This document shows, in pieces, positions 52,991 to 62,280 of a DNA stretch of 64,000 bases. Numbering within the stretch: position 1 is the first letter of the stretch; each line of letters starts with the position of its first letter. Made by a program: the position numbers and the translations under genes. The DNA comes from Chitinophagales bacterium. Its GTDB lineage: Bacteria > Bacteroidota > Bacteroidia > Chitinophagales > Saprospiraceae. A model generated the notes under the pieces. That model was not told where the DNA came from, did no database searches, and was given only the letters and a program-made list of their open reading frames with translations. The DNA is taken from assembly GCA_013298845.1 (NCBI GenBank), contig JAAFJN010000001.1:248001-312000 (forward strand). Reading direction: 5' to 3'.

Positions 52991-55279
52991 ATGCGCTTTA
53001 TTACAACGCTTTTTTTTACGCTTTTTTTGGGACATTGGGCGTTTGCCCAAACGCTGAGAGGGACCGTCCGGGATCAGGAAAATGGTCAACCTTTGAAAGA
53101 AGTCCGGCTGGTATTTACAGCCTTTAACAATACCGAATTTTCCACCTGGGCCGACGAAAAAGGCCAGTTTCGGTTAGACTCATTGCCCATTGGTACGGGA
53201 ACCTTGCAGGCCACTGCCACCGGTTATGTGTCTTTTGTGCTGCGCGAAATTGTTATTGCGGCCGGTAAAGACCGCATTGTTACCGTTTTGCTCACCGAAG
53301 GAACCTGGGAAAGTGATATTCCGCCCGTTGAAATTGTTGAACCCGGACACATTCGGCAAGTGGCACCGCTGGGCGAAATTCCGCTTACCCGCGAGCAAAC
53401 CCTGTACAACCCGATGACGTATTTTGACCCGGCACGCCTGGCTGCCGCTTACCCCGGCGTTGCTCAAACGGACGATGGTACCAACAGCATGAGTATTCGC
53501 GGCAACAACCCCGGTCTGGTGCGCTGGCGCCTCAACGGGATGGACATCATCAGCCCCAATCACCTGCCCAACGCCGGAACACTCACGGACCAACCCACGT
53601 CGTCGAGTGGTGGTGTGATGATGTTATCGGCCCAAATGCTCGATAATTCGTCGCTGATTACCGGTGCCGGCATGGCGGGCTACAACGACGGGATTGCGGG
53701 TATTATGGATCTGAATTTGCGCAAAGGCAACAATGAACGCCACGAACAAACCATTCAATTGGGCCTAATTGGTCTCGATGCGGCCATCGAAGGGCCGTTG
53801 TCCAAACGCAAACGCGGTTCGTACCTCATCAATTACCGGTATTCGTTCACGGGTTTGTTGGGTGCAATGGGCGTATCGTTTGGGGGCGAAAAAATTACAT
53901 TTCAGGACGTGGCGGCGCATTTTTATTGGCCGGGCAAAAAACAAAATTCGTGGTCGGCGTATATCATTGGCGGACAATCGTCCAATTATTACACCCCACC
54001 GGATTCGGCGACCATTTTTAAAGAGCAATTCAAAATTGATTTTGAGTCGCGCAGCGTGATTGCCGGGTTACAATTTTCGGGTTACATGGGCAAAAATTTT
54101 TCCTCCAAAACGGGAATCTCTTTTTCCTTTCAGGGAAATGACCGCAATCAGGTATTGGGGGGCAACACGGTGTTTCAATCGAGTTTGACGGAAGAAACTC
54201 GCGCGGTGTTTAGTTCGTCCAATCGTTTCAAAATCACGCCGAATACGACGCTGTTGATGGGTACGAATATTTCGGCGTACACCTTTTATAATTTTAGGAG
54301 AGAAACGGATCCGCTCATTTACCAAACGGACGGCGATTTTATGATTCAATTGTGGCTGGGCGGCGAAACCACCCTCAAAGACGGGCAAATTAAAGTGCAT
54401 TACGGACTAAATCCGCTGGTATCATTATACGGGGCGAGTCTCGACCCGCGGGTGCAGGTAGCCTGGCGCATTGCCGCCGCCCACCAGTTGATTCTCTCTT
54501 CGGCGGCGTACAGCCAGGCCTTACCGCTGTGGATGTCGGGTGTTAGGGGCAATGCGTTGTTGCGTTCAAGTATCAACGCCGTAAAATACAATTACCAACC
54601 CAACGCTAAATGGCTGTTGAGTTCGGAGGCTTTTTTCCAAAGAATCAGCAATGTTGCGGTGAACGACGACGCGCTTGACGCCTATTCGTTTGTTAACCAA
54701 AATGAATACCCACAGCGTTTTGAGGATTACGCCAACGATGGTACGGCCCAAAACCTGGGTTTGGAACTATCGGCCCAACGCCGCTTGGGCAATGGCTGGT
54801 TTATGAACAACGGTCTTACCTTATTGCGCTCCACTTATTTTGGTTCTGATAAAGTGGAACGTAGCACGCGCTGGGACGTTGGCCAAATTGCCAATGTGAC
54901 CGCCGGTAAAGAGTGGCACCGCCGGTTAAAACGGAACTTGTCGGGCCGGATATTCGGGGTGAGCGGCCGGGCAACGTACATGGGCGGCTACCGTGCGGCA
55001 CCGGTGGATGTAACGGCATCAGAGCCGGAACAGGCCACGATTTACGACATTTCCAACGGATACACGGAGCGAACACCAGCCTATTACCGCCTCGACGGCC
55101 GGGTGTATTGGAAACGGAGCATCGGGATGAAACGCAATAGCACCCTGGCGTTGGAGTTTCAGAATTTGACCGGGCGCAAAAACACGGCGTACCAGTACTA
55201 TGATCCGTTAACAAAAGTGGTGACGACAAAATACCAATTGGGGACAATTCCTAATTTGAGTTGGCGGGTGGAGTTGTAG
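52991..55279 (+). CDS. TonB-dependent receptor with carboxypeptidase-like regulatory domain
   Basis: A 762-residue outer-membrane protein. Signal peptide of about 20 residues (GHWAFAQ), a carboxypeptidase D regulatory-like domain at about 21-100 (LRGTVRDQENGQPLKEVRL), a plug domain at about 125-245 (SMSIRGNNPGLVRWRLNGMDI) and a C-terminal beta-barrel. There is no SusD partner next to it, so it is not a typical glycan-uptake locus; the ligand is unknown. Similar single receptors in Bacteroidota handle metals or other small molecules. The C-terminal strand PNLSWRVEL ends in a hydrophobic residue as expected of barrel proteins that use BAM. Confidence 0.88.
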   Translation: MRFITTLFFTLFLGHWAFAQTLRGTVRDQENGQPLKEVRLVFTAFNNTEFSTWADEKGQFRLDSLPIGTGTLQATATGYVSFVLREIVIAAGKDRIVTVLLTEGTWESDIPPVEIVEPGHIRQVAPLGEIPLTREQTLYNPMTYFDPARLAAAYPGVAQTDDGTNSMSIRGNNPGLVRWRLNGMDIISPNHLPNAGTLTDQPTSSSGGVMMLSAQMLDNSSLITGAGMAGYNDGIAGIMDLNLRKGNNERHEQTIQLGLIGLDAAIEGPLSKRKRGSYLINYRYSFTGLLGAMGVSFGGEKITFQDVAAHFYWPGKKQNSWSAYIIGGQSSNYYTPPDSATIFKEQFKIDFESRSVIAGLQFSGYMGKNFSSKTGISFSFQGNDRNQVLGGNTVFQSSLTEETRAVFSSSNRFKITPNTTLLMGTNISAYTFYNFRRETDPLIYQTDGDFMIQLWLGGETTLKDGQIKVHYGLNPLVSLYGASLDPRVQVAWRIAAAHQLILSSAAYSQALPLWMSGVRGNALLRSSINAVKYNYQPNAKWLLSSEAFFQRISNVAVNDDALDAYSFVNQNEYPQRFEDYANDGTAQNLGLELSAQRRLGNGWFMNNGLTLLRSTYFGSDKVERSTRWDVGQIANVTAGKEWHRRLKRNLSGRIFGVSGRATYMGGYRAAPVDVTASEPEQATIYDISNGYTERTPAYYRLDGRVYWKRSIGMKRNSTLALEFQNLTGRKNTAYQYYDPLTKVVTTKYQLGTIPNLSWRVEL

Positions 55280-55287
55280 GAGGGGGC

Positions 55288-55335
55288 GTATTTTCTGAGT
55301 ACCGGGTTACCAGCAACCCGGTACTCAGAAAATAC
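55288..55335. repeat. Perfect 21-bp inverted repeat
   Basis: Arms at 55288-55308 and 55315-55335, each containing CTGAGTACCGGGTT or its complement, with a 6-nt loop ACCAGC. It starts 9 nt after the TonB receptor stop. No T run follows, so it is an unusual terminator if it is one. Confidence 0.75.
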
Positions 55336-55465
55336 CAGCAGTAATCAGGAAACTTCTTTCATTACGATGCTTTTAAGTGCATTTCAGATTTTATCTTTGC
55401 CATTCTCATCAGCCTTTCCATGATTATAAAATGGTTTAACTCATCATCTTCTTGCGCAGAAGTAA

Positions 55466-55990
55466 TCAATACCCTGCCCGCATGGTCAAATCCAATTGCA
55501 TTTGTACGTTTTCCGTTGTTGTGGCGCGCAGGTAAATAACAATGTCTAAGTTGACCGTTTCGGCGCTAAAAAACTCCTGGCTGCTCGCCAAAGAAGGAAT
55601 TAACCCAATGGCATTGCCCGGGTTGATGGGCGATGGGTCGCGGTACGCAATTTCGAGGTAATTGGTCGGGTCGCCATCGGCGTAAGCCCGGATCGAAACG
55701 CGGTCCACAAATTCCAGGTTCACGTCACCAAATAATCCGCTGATGGACCCCTGAGTGGTCAGGACTTTAGTGACGTCTTCTTTTTTAATGTTGGCGTTCA
55801 ACAATGATTCGGCGTATTTGCTCGGAATACCCGGAATGTAAAAATGGTGCACATCAAATACTCCGATACCGGCCGGAATATCAAAATATTGCCGATAGAC
55901 GATGTCGGTGTAATTGGTAAATAGTTCTTCCCGGTTGCAATTGGTAAACACCAGGAGCGACAATGCGAAAAATATGATGTTTTTTTTCAT
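55466..55990 (-). CDS. Lipoprotein of unknown function
   Basis: A 174-residue protein from ATG 55990 with a lipobox in LVFTNC (Cys about 19). Mature part beta-rich with no recognised domain. The frame is open eight codons upstream. Same strand as the peptidase-barrel gene at 56081, which precedes it by 90 nt and may be in the same transcript. Confidence 0.7.
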   Translation of the reverse strand: MKKNIIFFALSLLVFTNCNREELFTNYTDIVYRQYFDIPAGIGVFDVHHFYIPGIPSKYAESLLNANIKKEDVTKVLTTQGSISGLFGDVNLEFVDRVSIRAYADGDPTNYLEIAYRDPSPINPGNAIGLIPSLASSQEFFSAETVNLDIVIYLRATTTENVQMQLDLTMRAGY

Positions 55991-56080
55991 GGTATTTATA
56001 TGACGTTTGGGCAACCATATGGGTTGCCCAAAATGGATATCCGGCGGGCGGTAGGGGCAACCCTCGTGGTTGCCCTGCCC

Positions 56081-59000
56081 CTACCAGCCGGGTTGAATAT
56101 TGAATCCCCAACCCCATTGGCGCAATTCTTTTTCTACCGACAAGGGTATCGCAAAATACGGTTCAATAATCAATGCCCCGAACAAATTGATCCGAAGCGA
56201 AACACCCGTACTCAAAATGGGTTTATGTTGCGGCACCGCGCTGTTTTCCGGTTGCGTCTCTAAATCACTCCGGCGGAAAAACGCCACGCCAGCGTCAAAA
56301 AAGAAGTTCAGGTCGCTCAGCATAAAGTTTGTGGGCAGCACTGCAATACCACGCGGCCCGGTGAACGGAATCCGGATTTCGGCGTTGGCCACGGCGATTT
56401 TACTGCCCGCAATCCGCTCGAATAACTCCGCATCCTGCTCAAACAACCGTTGGCCGTAACCACGTACAAACCAGGGTTGCGCCACAAAAAACGGAAATAC
56501 CTGATTGGCGTTGTTGGCATTGCCGCCCCAGCGCACGTACGTGAGGCCGCGACCGGCAAACGTAAACTTCCCGATGCGGTGGTAATAACGGCCGTCCAGG
56601 AGCGCCGTGTTAAAGTCCCAAAAACCAAAATAACGCTCCAATCCTACGCGATAACGCCAGCCTTGCAACGGTGATGTAAACCCAAAATAAGCATTGTCGC
56701 CCACAAAAGCCGTTCCTACGCTCCCGATGTTAAACCTTGGTCCACGGGGGCCGCGTTGCTGGTCGGTTCCCACCACCCCAATTTGGTTAAAAAGCGTGTC
56801 GTAATACGTGATATACGACGTGCTGCGCTGGCTGTAAAAATCCAGTGCTGCGCTGGCTTCGATGCGTTTGGTGGTAGAAAACGGATAAAAAACCAATCCG
56901 CCCAATCGTTGGTTAAACAAACGGTCAATCACCAACTCTTCGGCCAGTACCCATTCTGGTCCGGCGGAAGTATTGATTTGGGTGTTGTAAAAACCATAGC
57001 CACCGTAACTGGAAAACGGAAAATGCGAAAACGTAAAACCCCAACCAATGCGGTTTTTGCTGTTGATATACGATGCCTGACCGGAAATATCCTGAATTTG
57101 GCCGTTGAGCGACAAACCCGTAAAAATCTGGTTATTGCCCAAAACATCCCCAAATAACATACTCACACCACCCGCAACCCCTACGTTATTGCCAAACGAC
57201 GTATTACCCGTCATGATACCCGCACCCGCACCGCCGCCGAGGTATTCGAGCGTGAACTTGGGTTTGTACGGCACGCGTTCGATACCTAACGTTGCCTCTT
57301 TATCTTTCGCACCACTGTCCATCAGGCGGATATTGGTGTTGACAATATCGCGCTGCGACGGGATAAAAGGCGGCAGCGCGGCGGCACTCATGTTCACATC
57401 GGTTGTGTTGATTTCCTTGTTGAGAAAATCGTCCGACTGACCCTGATAAATCAAATATTCGCCGTCCGAATAGTAGTTATACACAATCCGGTCGCGGTCG
57501 TCGGAGATAGAAATAGCGGGCGAATACGGCGTAATACCAGTGATGCCGGTGTACAAATTGGTCATTTGATAGACCTTTTTGGAGGTCATATCGTAGCGGT
57601 ACATATTCCGGAAACCGTCGCGGTTACTCAGGAAAATGAGGTTGCCGTTTTTATCGAATTGCGGGTTCATATTGTCCGCATTGGAAAAAATATCGAGCGT
57701 TTCCACGCTGCCCGAGGCGGCATCCATCACGGCGAGGCTCATGCTCCACACGCCGTTAAAGCGGCCCCGTTCCATGCTCAGTTGATCGGTCGAAAACGCC
57801 AGTTTGGTGCCATCGGAATTCCACGAAGGCAAGGCTTCGGCGTATTTATCGTTGGTGAGGCGGCGCACTTTTTTGGTTTTCAGGTCGTAGGCGAACAAAT
57901 CCGTTTGGCCATTGACCAACCCAACCACCACAATGGTGCGGCCATCGGGCGACCAGGTGGGGTTACTAAAGGAGGGAACGCCGGGAATGGTGCGTTTTTC
58001 GGTCTTTTTTTTGCTAATGTTTTTAATAATCAACACCGATTTGCCCTCTTGGTACGCGTCAAAAGCAAAACGTTTGGAATCGGGCGACCAGGTACCCGCG
58101 CTTTCAATGGCGTTCATTTGGTCAATGTGGCCGTCTTTGGTGGTACTAACTACCTTTTTAATCAATTTTCCGGTCTTTGCATCGGCCAAATAAAGGTCAA
58201 CGCTAAAGAGGTTTTTCTCCGTGAGGAAAATAACGTATTTGCCATTGGGGCTAACGACGGGGCAAATATTCATTCCACCGGCGTTTTTATCGGTCAAAAT
58301 GGGTTTTCCCGGGGCGCGTTCGGTGAGTTTAAACGGGTTATCACGTTTATCTTTCCCTGATTTTTCTACCGTTCCGCCGTGGCTTTCTACATCTTGCATC
58401 CATTTGCCGTAGGTATTTTTAAGGCTGGTCGTCCAGTCTTCGCAGAGTTGTTTGGTGGTAGTTTTTAACGTGATGCCCACCGCCGCATCAAGGCCGTAGC
58501 GGGCCGTGTTCATAAACAAAGGCCGAATGACGGCATCGCTGTAACGACCGGTGACGTAGGCCCAAAACGATTGCCCCCAGCGGTAGGGGAAATAGCGACC
58601 ACTATCGAGATCGCGCAGGTTTTTGGGCAAATTTTCGTGTAAAACGGCATCGCGCATCCACAAAGCGGTGTGCGGATCAATGCGCCCGATGGACAGGTAC
58701 TCGGCCAAACCTTCAATCATCCAAAGTGGCAGGTTGGCGAGGTTCTGCATACTGGTACTGTCGCCGTTCAGGATCATATTGTACTGAAAAGCGTGGACCA
58801 ATTCGTGTCCCAAAACGTGGTGGGTTTGTTGGTTGGTGGGGGCAATGGGAAACACCACGCGGTTGCGCAGCCCTTCAGTAACGCCGCCGGTACCCACGCT
58901 GATACTGCCCTGAATGGCGTTGGTTTGTTGGAAACCCGCGTGGTCGTTGTAAATCAGGATGGGGTTCATTTTGGTAAAAGTATCCTGCAATACCGCCTGG

Positions 59001-59206
59001 TGCATCGTGTACCATTGTTCGGCGGCGGCGGCCAGTTCTTTTAATTTTTCCGGGTTATTCAGGTACTCATAGATTTCAAAGTGTTCGGTTTGGTTCACTT
59101 TGAAATTTTGGTTCTGATAACGGGGTTTATTACGGCCAAAATATTGAGCCGACAAAGGTGCTGTACACAACAGCAAGAGTGGGAGCAATACTGATAATCG
59201 TCTCAT
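56081..59206 (-). CDS. Metallopeptidase-propeller-outer membrane barrel fusion
   Basis: A 1041-residue exported protein. Signal peptide residues 1-20 (LLLCTAPLSAQ). A gluzincin-type peptidase domain at about 40-280 has HELVHAFQ at 134-141 and the third zinc ligand in EGLAEY at 165-170. A TolB/PD40 beta-propeller follows at about 290-600 (SPNGKYVIFLTEKN, WSPDSKRFAFD, WSPDGRTIVVVG, WNSDGTKLAFSTD). Then an Omp85/BamA-like barrel from about 640 (GGAGAGIMTGNTSFGNNVG) to the C-terminus (INLFGALIIEPYFAIPLS). The peptidase and propeller would face the periplasm or outside. Such fusions are common in Bacteroidota but not functionally described to my knowledge. Confidence 0.82.
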   Translation of the reverse strand: MRRLSVLLPLLLLCTAPLSAQYFGRNKPRYQNQNFKVNQTEHFEIYEYLNNPEKLKELAAAAEQWYTMHQAVLQDTFTKMNPILIYNDHAGFQQTNAIQGSISVGTGGVTEGLRNRVVFPIAPTNQQTHHVLGHELVHAFQYNMILNGDSTSMQNLANLPLWMIEGLAEYLSIGRIDPHTALWMRDAVLHENLPKNLRDLDSGRYFPYRWGQSFWAYVTGRYSDAVIRPLFMNTARYGLDAAVGITLKTTTKQLCEDWTTSLKNTYGKWMQDVESHGGTVEKSGKDKRDNPFKLTERAPGKPILTDKNAGGMNICPVVSPNGKYVIFLTEKNLFSVDLYLADAKTGKLIKKVVSTTKDGHIDQMNAIESAGTWSPDSKRFAFDAYQEGKSVLIIKNISKKKTEKRTIPGVPSFSNPTWSPDGRTIVVVGLVNGQTDLFAYDLKTKKVRRLTNDKYAEALPSWNSDGTKLAFSTDQLSMERGRFNGVWSMSLAVMDAASGSVETLDIFSNADNMNPQFDKNGNLIFLSNRDGFRNMYRYDMTSKKVYQMTNLYTGITGITPYSPAISISDDRDRIVYNYYSDGEYLIYQGQSDDFLNKEINTTDVNMSAAALPPFIPSQRDIVNTNIRLMDSGAKDKEATLGIERVPYKPKFTLEYLGGGAGAGIMTGNTSFGNNVGVAGGVSMLFGDVLGNNQIFTGLSLNGQIQDISGQASYINSKNRIGWGFTFSHFPFSSYGGYGFYNTQINTSAGPEWVLAEELVIDRLFNQRLGGLVFYPFSTTKRIEASAALDFYSQRSTSYITYYDTLFNQIGVVGTDQQRGPRGPRFNIGSVGTAFVGDNAYFGFTSPLQGWRYRVGLERYFGFWDFNTALLDGRYYHRIGKFTFAGRGLTYVRWGGNANNANQVFPFFVAQPWFVRGYGQRLFEQDAELFERIAGSKIAVANAEIRIPFTGPRGIAVLPTNFMLSDLNFFFDAGVAFFRRSDLETQPENSAVPQHKPILSTGVSLRINLFGALIIEPYFAIPLSVEKELRQWGWGFNIQPGW

Positions 59207-59226
59207 GGCTTGTTATTTTATTTTTT

Positions 59227-59280
59227 TATATTGAGCGTGCCGAAGTATATACTGAGCATGTCGAAGTATATATTGAACGG
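59227..59280. repeat. Dispersed palindromic repeat, short tandem forms (copy C)
   Basis: Two adjacent 23-nt units, TATATTGAGCGTGCCGAAGTATA and a variant with ACTGAGCATGTCG, plus a partial third unit. They correspond to the two ends of copies A and B joined without the interior. Within the leader region of the peptidase-barrel gene. Confidence 0.7.
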
Positions 59281-59367
59281 CTAATGTCCGGCGATTTGTT
59301 TGTTCTATAATGCCTATGACGCAAAAATGTTGTACCAAGACGTTAGCAAGACGTTAAACAATATGAA

Positions 59368-59375
59368 TACCTTTG
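59368..59375 (+). promoter_or_regulatory. -7 promoter box immediately before the aspartoacylase-like gene
   Basis: TACCTTTG, a perfect TAnnTTTG, ends 4 nt before the ATG at 59380, so the transcript may be leaderless. Confidence 0.5.
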
Positions 59376-59379
59376 TCGA

Positions 59380-60345
59380 ATGGAGCGGACAATTGGACGG
59401 TTTACGGGGCAACGACGCGGCCCTTTGGTGTTACTTATTGGTGCCATGCACGGCAATGAACCGGCGGGCATTTTGGCCATTCGGGAGGTATTTCGCCTGC
59501 TGGAACGAGCGCAACAAACCGACGCGCATTTTGTGTTTTCGGGGCGTGTGGTGGGTTTTTTGGGGAATATAAAAGCCTTTTCGTCCCAAAAACGGTTTGT
59601 TGACACCGATTTAAATCGCATTTGGGGGCAACAAATGGTGAACGATATTTTATTACACGACAAAACACCCCGGCACGCGGAAGAAGCGGAATTGATTGAT
59701 TTGGTCAAAGCCATAGATTCCGAAATATCGGATTATCAGCCCACCGAGTTGTTTATCCTCGATTTGCACACCACATCGGCGGGAGGTGGTATTTTTTCCA
59801 TTCCGCTGGAAACCGATCCGGTCAGTATCCGGTTGGCGGCGGAGTTGCACGCCCCCGTGGTGATGGGGTTGTTAAAGGGTTTGGACGGCACATTTATGCA
59901 CTACGCCAATCACCCCGAATCGGTGTTTAAAGTGGTGGGGCGCACGATTCACACGGTAGCATTTGAGGCCGGGCAACACAACGATCCCGAATCTATGAAC
60001 CGTTCGGTATCGGCCAGTATCCGCCTGATGCGCGCCGTTGGTTGCGTGGATAAAAAAGATGTGGGCAGTCACCACGACGCGATTTTGCAGCAATACGGCA
60101 AAAATTTGCCCAAAGTTACCCAAATCACGCACGTGCACCACATACAGTCGGGCGAGCAATTTGTGATGCGGGCGGGTTACGTCAATTTTCAGGTGATTGA
60201 GCGGGGCGAGCATTTGGCGGATAATGAACACGGCCCCATTTACGCCCCCCACGGCGGTTATATTCTGATGCCGTTGTACCAGCCTCAAGGCGTTGACGGT
60301 TTTTTTATAGTGACGGAAGTTCCACCCCGCGATAGACTTCGTTGA
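59380..60345 (+). CDS. Succinylglutamate desuccinylase / aspartoacylase family metallohydrolase
   Basis: A zinc carboxypeptidase-fold (M14-like) hydrolase of 321 residues that would remove an acyl group from an amino acid or similar. Zinc ligands: His24 and Glu27 in GAMHGNEPAG and His130 in DLHTTSAGG; the catalytic Glu is in FEAGQHNDPES near 190. The C-terminal region (NFQVIERGEHLADNEHGPI) is the usual beta domain. Substrate unknown. The end overlaps the convergent Uma2 gene by 41 nt. A promoter box lies directly before the start. Confidence 0.85.
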   Translation: MERTIGRFTGQRRGPLVLLIGAMHGNEPAGILAIREVFRLLERAQQTDAHFVFSGRVVGFLGNIKAFSSQKRFVDTDLNRIWGQQMVNDILLHDKTPRHAEEAELIDLVKAIDSEISDYQPTELFILDLHTTSAGGGIFSIPLETDPVSIRLAAELHAPVVMGLLKGLDGTFMHYANHPESVFKVVGRTIHTVAFEAGQHNDPESMNRSVSASIRLMRAVGCVDKKDVGSHHDAILQQYGKNLPKVTQITHVHHIQSGEQFVMRAGYVNFQVIERGEHLADNEHGPIYAPHGGYILMPLYQPQGVDGFFIVTEVPPRDRLR

Positions 60346-60904
60346 GTCTTAACACACAATCTTGCACCATGATTTGCTCTTCGGGGTGTTCGGCGTAGGA
60401 GTAGTCCCATTCGCGGTCACCTTTTCGGCGGTAACTGTGGATACTGACGGTGTTTTGGTGGACCATCAGGTATTGTTGTAAATGCGGTATGATTCGGTAG
60501 CACATCCATTTGTCAATTTTGTCCTCTTGTTCAGTCGTGTCGGAAAGAATTTCGATAATAACAGAAGGGTTTAGTGTTGCCTTCATGTTCTTTTTGTATT
60601 GTTCAAATTGCTCCGCACCACAAATAATCATCACATCGGGATAAAACACCTTGTTGCATTCGGGGATAAGTACCATTCTGTCGGAGGTGTAACGGGTGCA
60701 CCCTTGGGCTTTCATACAAGCCGCCAATTCATCCATGATATTGGTTTGAATGCGTCCGTGATTGGGCGATGTGTACGACATAGCCCTAATTTGACCGTTC
60801 CAGAACTCGTGTTTGGTGGTTGAGCGATATTCAAAATCAAAGTACGCTTCCAACGTCATGGTGGATGGCGTCGGTTGATCTATTTCCAGCACTGGTGTTT
60901 TCAT
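60305..60904 (-). CDS. Uma2 family endonuclease-fold protein (DUF820)
   Basis: A 199-residue protein from ATG 60904 (eight further codons open upstream). Uma2 proteins have a PD-(D/E)xK nuclease fold. Visible elements are KHEFWNGQIRAMS near residue 27, YPDVMIICG near 85 with the acidic residue, and PSVIIEILSDTTEQEDKIDKW near 107 with the E-x-L pattern and the following Lys. Family function is unproven; such genes are abundant and multicopy in Cyanobacteria and Bacteroidota. The 3' end overlaps the aspartoacylase-like gene by 41 nt, tail to tail. Confidence 0.85.
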   Translation of the reverse strand: MKTPVLEIDQPTPSTMTLEAYFDFEYRSTTKHEFWNGQIRAMSYTSPNHGRIQTNIMDELAACMKAQGCTRYTSDRMVLIPECNKVFYPDVMIICGAEQFEQYKKNMKATLNPSVIIEILSDTTEQEDKIDKWMCYRIIPHLQQYLMVHQNTVSIHSYRRKGDREWDYSYAEHPEEQIMVQDCVLRLNEVYRGVELPSL

Positions 60905-61043
60905 ACTAAAATGATTAATATTGAGCAAATATCGTTATAAAAAACAAAAAACCGGATAAACAGCCGTTTTTTTTACCTTCGCGGGCAATTTGCTCAACTG
61001 CTGTTTACCTCCGATATACGCAATATTAAAACGACACATACCT

Positions 61044-62255
61044 TTGGAAAATTCACGTACTCCCGGCATCCTTTTTATTTTTTTCACGCTGCTGATTGAT
61101 ATTATCGGTTTTGGGCTAATCATTCCGGTTTTACCCGGTATTTTGGAGCAAATGAACGGTGGCGATCTCAGTGCGGCCTCGCGGTGGGGCGGCCTGCTGA
61201 TGTTTACCTACGCCGCCATGCAATTTGTTTTTTCGCCCATTATTGGTGGTTTGAGCGACGCTTACGGTCGTCGGCCCATTATTTTAGCCTCTTTATTTGC
61301 CTTTGGCATTGATTTTATTCTTCAGGGTTTTGCGCCCACGATGGGTTGGTTTTTTGCCGGGCGACTCATTGCGGGTATTACGGGGGCGACGTTTACTTCA
61401 GGTGCGGCCTACATTGCTGATGTGAGTCCACCGGAAAAACGCGCGCAAAACTTTGGTATTATTGGGGCGGCGTTTGGTCTTGGTTTTATCATTGGGCCGC
61501 TGATGGGTGGTGTTATTTCGAGTTATTGGGGACTACGGGCGCCGTTTTTTGTGGCCGCCGCCCTGGCGTTGGTCAATTGGTTATACGGTTATTTTATCCT
61601 GCCGGAGTCATTAACCCCCGAAAACCGGCGGCCATTTAGTTGGAAACGCGCCAATCCGGTGGGTTCGTTGCGCCAAATCGGCAAATACCCCTTGGTGTTG
61701 GGGTTGTCCATTTCGTTGTTTTTGGTACAATTGGCGGGCCACGCTAACATTAGCACCTGGACTTATATCACCATGGAAAAGTTTCAATGGGATTCCTTTG
61801 GCATTGGCGCATCGTTGGCGGCGGTGGGGTTTATTGGTGGTTTAGTGCAGGGCGTATTATCGCGTCGGATCATTCCGGCATTGGGCGAACGCAAATCGGT
61901 GACTTGGGGGGTATTTTTGTACGGCCTTGGGTTTGTATTATTTGCCTTTGCCTCGCAGGGCTGGATGATGTATCTGTTTATGATTCCCTTCGGTTTTGGG
62001 GGCATTGCCGTACCGGCTTTGCAAAGTATAATTTCGACGCAGGTACCGGGCAATGAGCAGGGTGAGTTACAAGGTGGCCTGACGAGTTTGGCCAGCCTCA
62101 CGTCCATTATCGGGCCGATTGTAATGACCAATTTATTTTCGTTTTTTACCAGTGTTCAATCGCCCGTGCATTTTGCCGGAGCACCTTTTATATTGGGTGC
62201 CGTCTTGTGTTTTTTGGGGTTAATTTGGACCAAAAGTGTGTTTAAACGCCTTTAG
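61044..62255 (+). CDS. MFS exporter, TetA-like
   Basis: An inner-membrane major facilitator of 403 residues with 12 predicted helices. It begins LENSRTPGILFIFFTLLIDIIGFGLIIPVLPG, the standard TetA-family first helix. The loop 2-3 signature GGLSDAYGRRPIIL is at about residue 52, and AGRLIAGITGATFTSGAAYIADV near 93. The family includes tetracycline exporters, but many members in Bacteroidota are uncharacterised exporters, so resistance should not be assumed. Start is a TTG at 61044 or another TTG at 60990; no ATG is available. A TACCTTCG box lies at about 60974. Confidence 0.85.
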   Translation: MENSRTPGILFIFFTLLIDIIGFGLIIPVLPGILEQMNGGDLSAASRWGGLLMFTYAAMQFVFSPIIGGLSDAYGRRPIILASLFAFGIDFILQGFAPTMGWFFAGRLIAGITGATFTSGAAYIADVSPPEKRAQNFGIIGAAFGLGFIIGPLMGGVISSYWGLRAPFFVAAALALVNWLYGYFILPESLTPENRRPFSWKRANPVGSLRQIGKYPLVLGLSISLFLVQLAGHANISTWTYITMEKFQWDSFGIGASLAAVGFIGGLVQGVLSRRIIPALGERKSVTWGVFLYGLGFVLFAFASQGWMMYLFMIPFGFGGIAVPALQSIISTQVPGNEQGELQGGLTSLASLTSIIGPIVMTNLFSFFTSVQSPVHFAGAPFILGAVLCFLGLIWTKSVFKRL

Positions 62256-62280
62256 CAACTGTTTTTAAACCCTTCACCCT

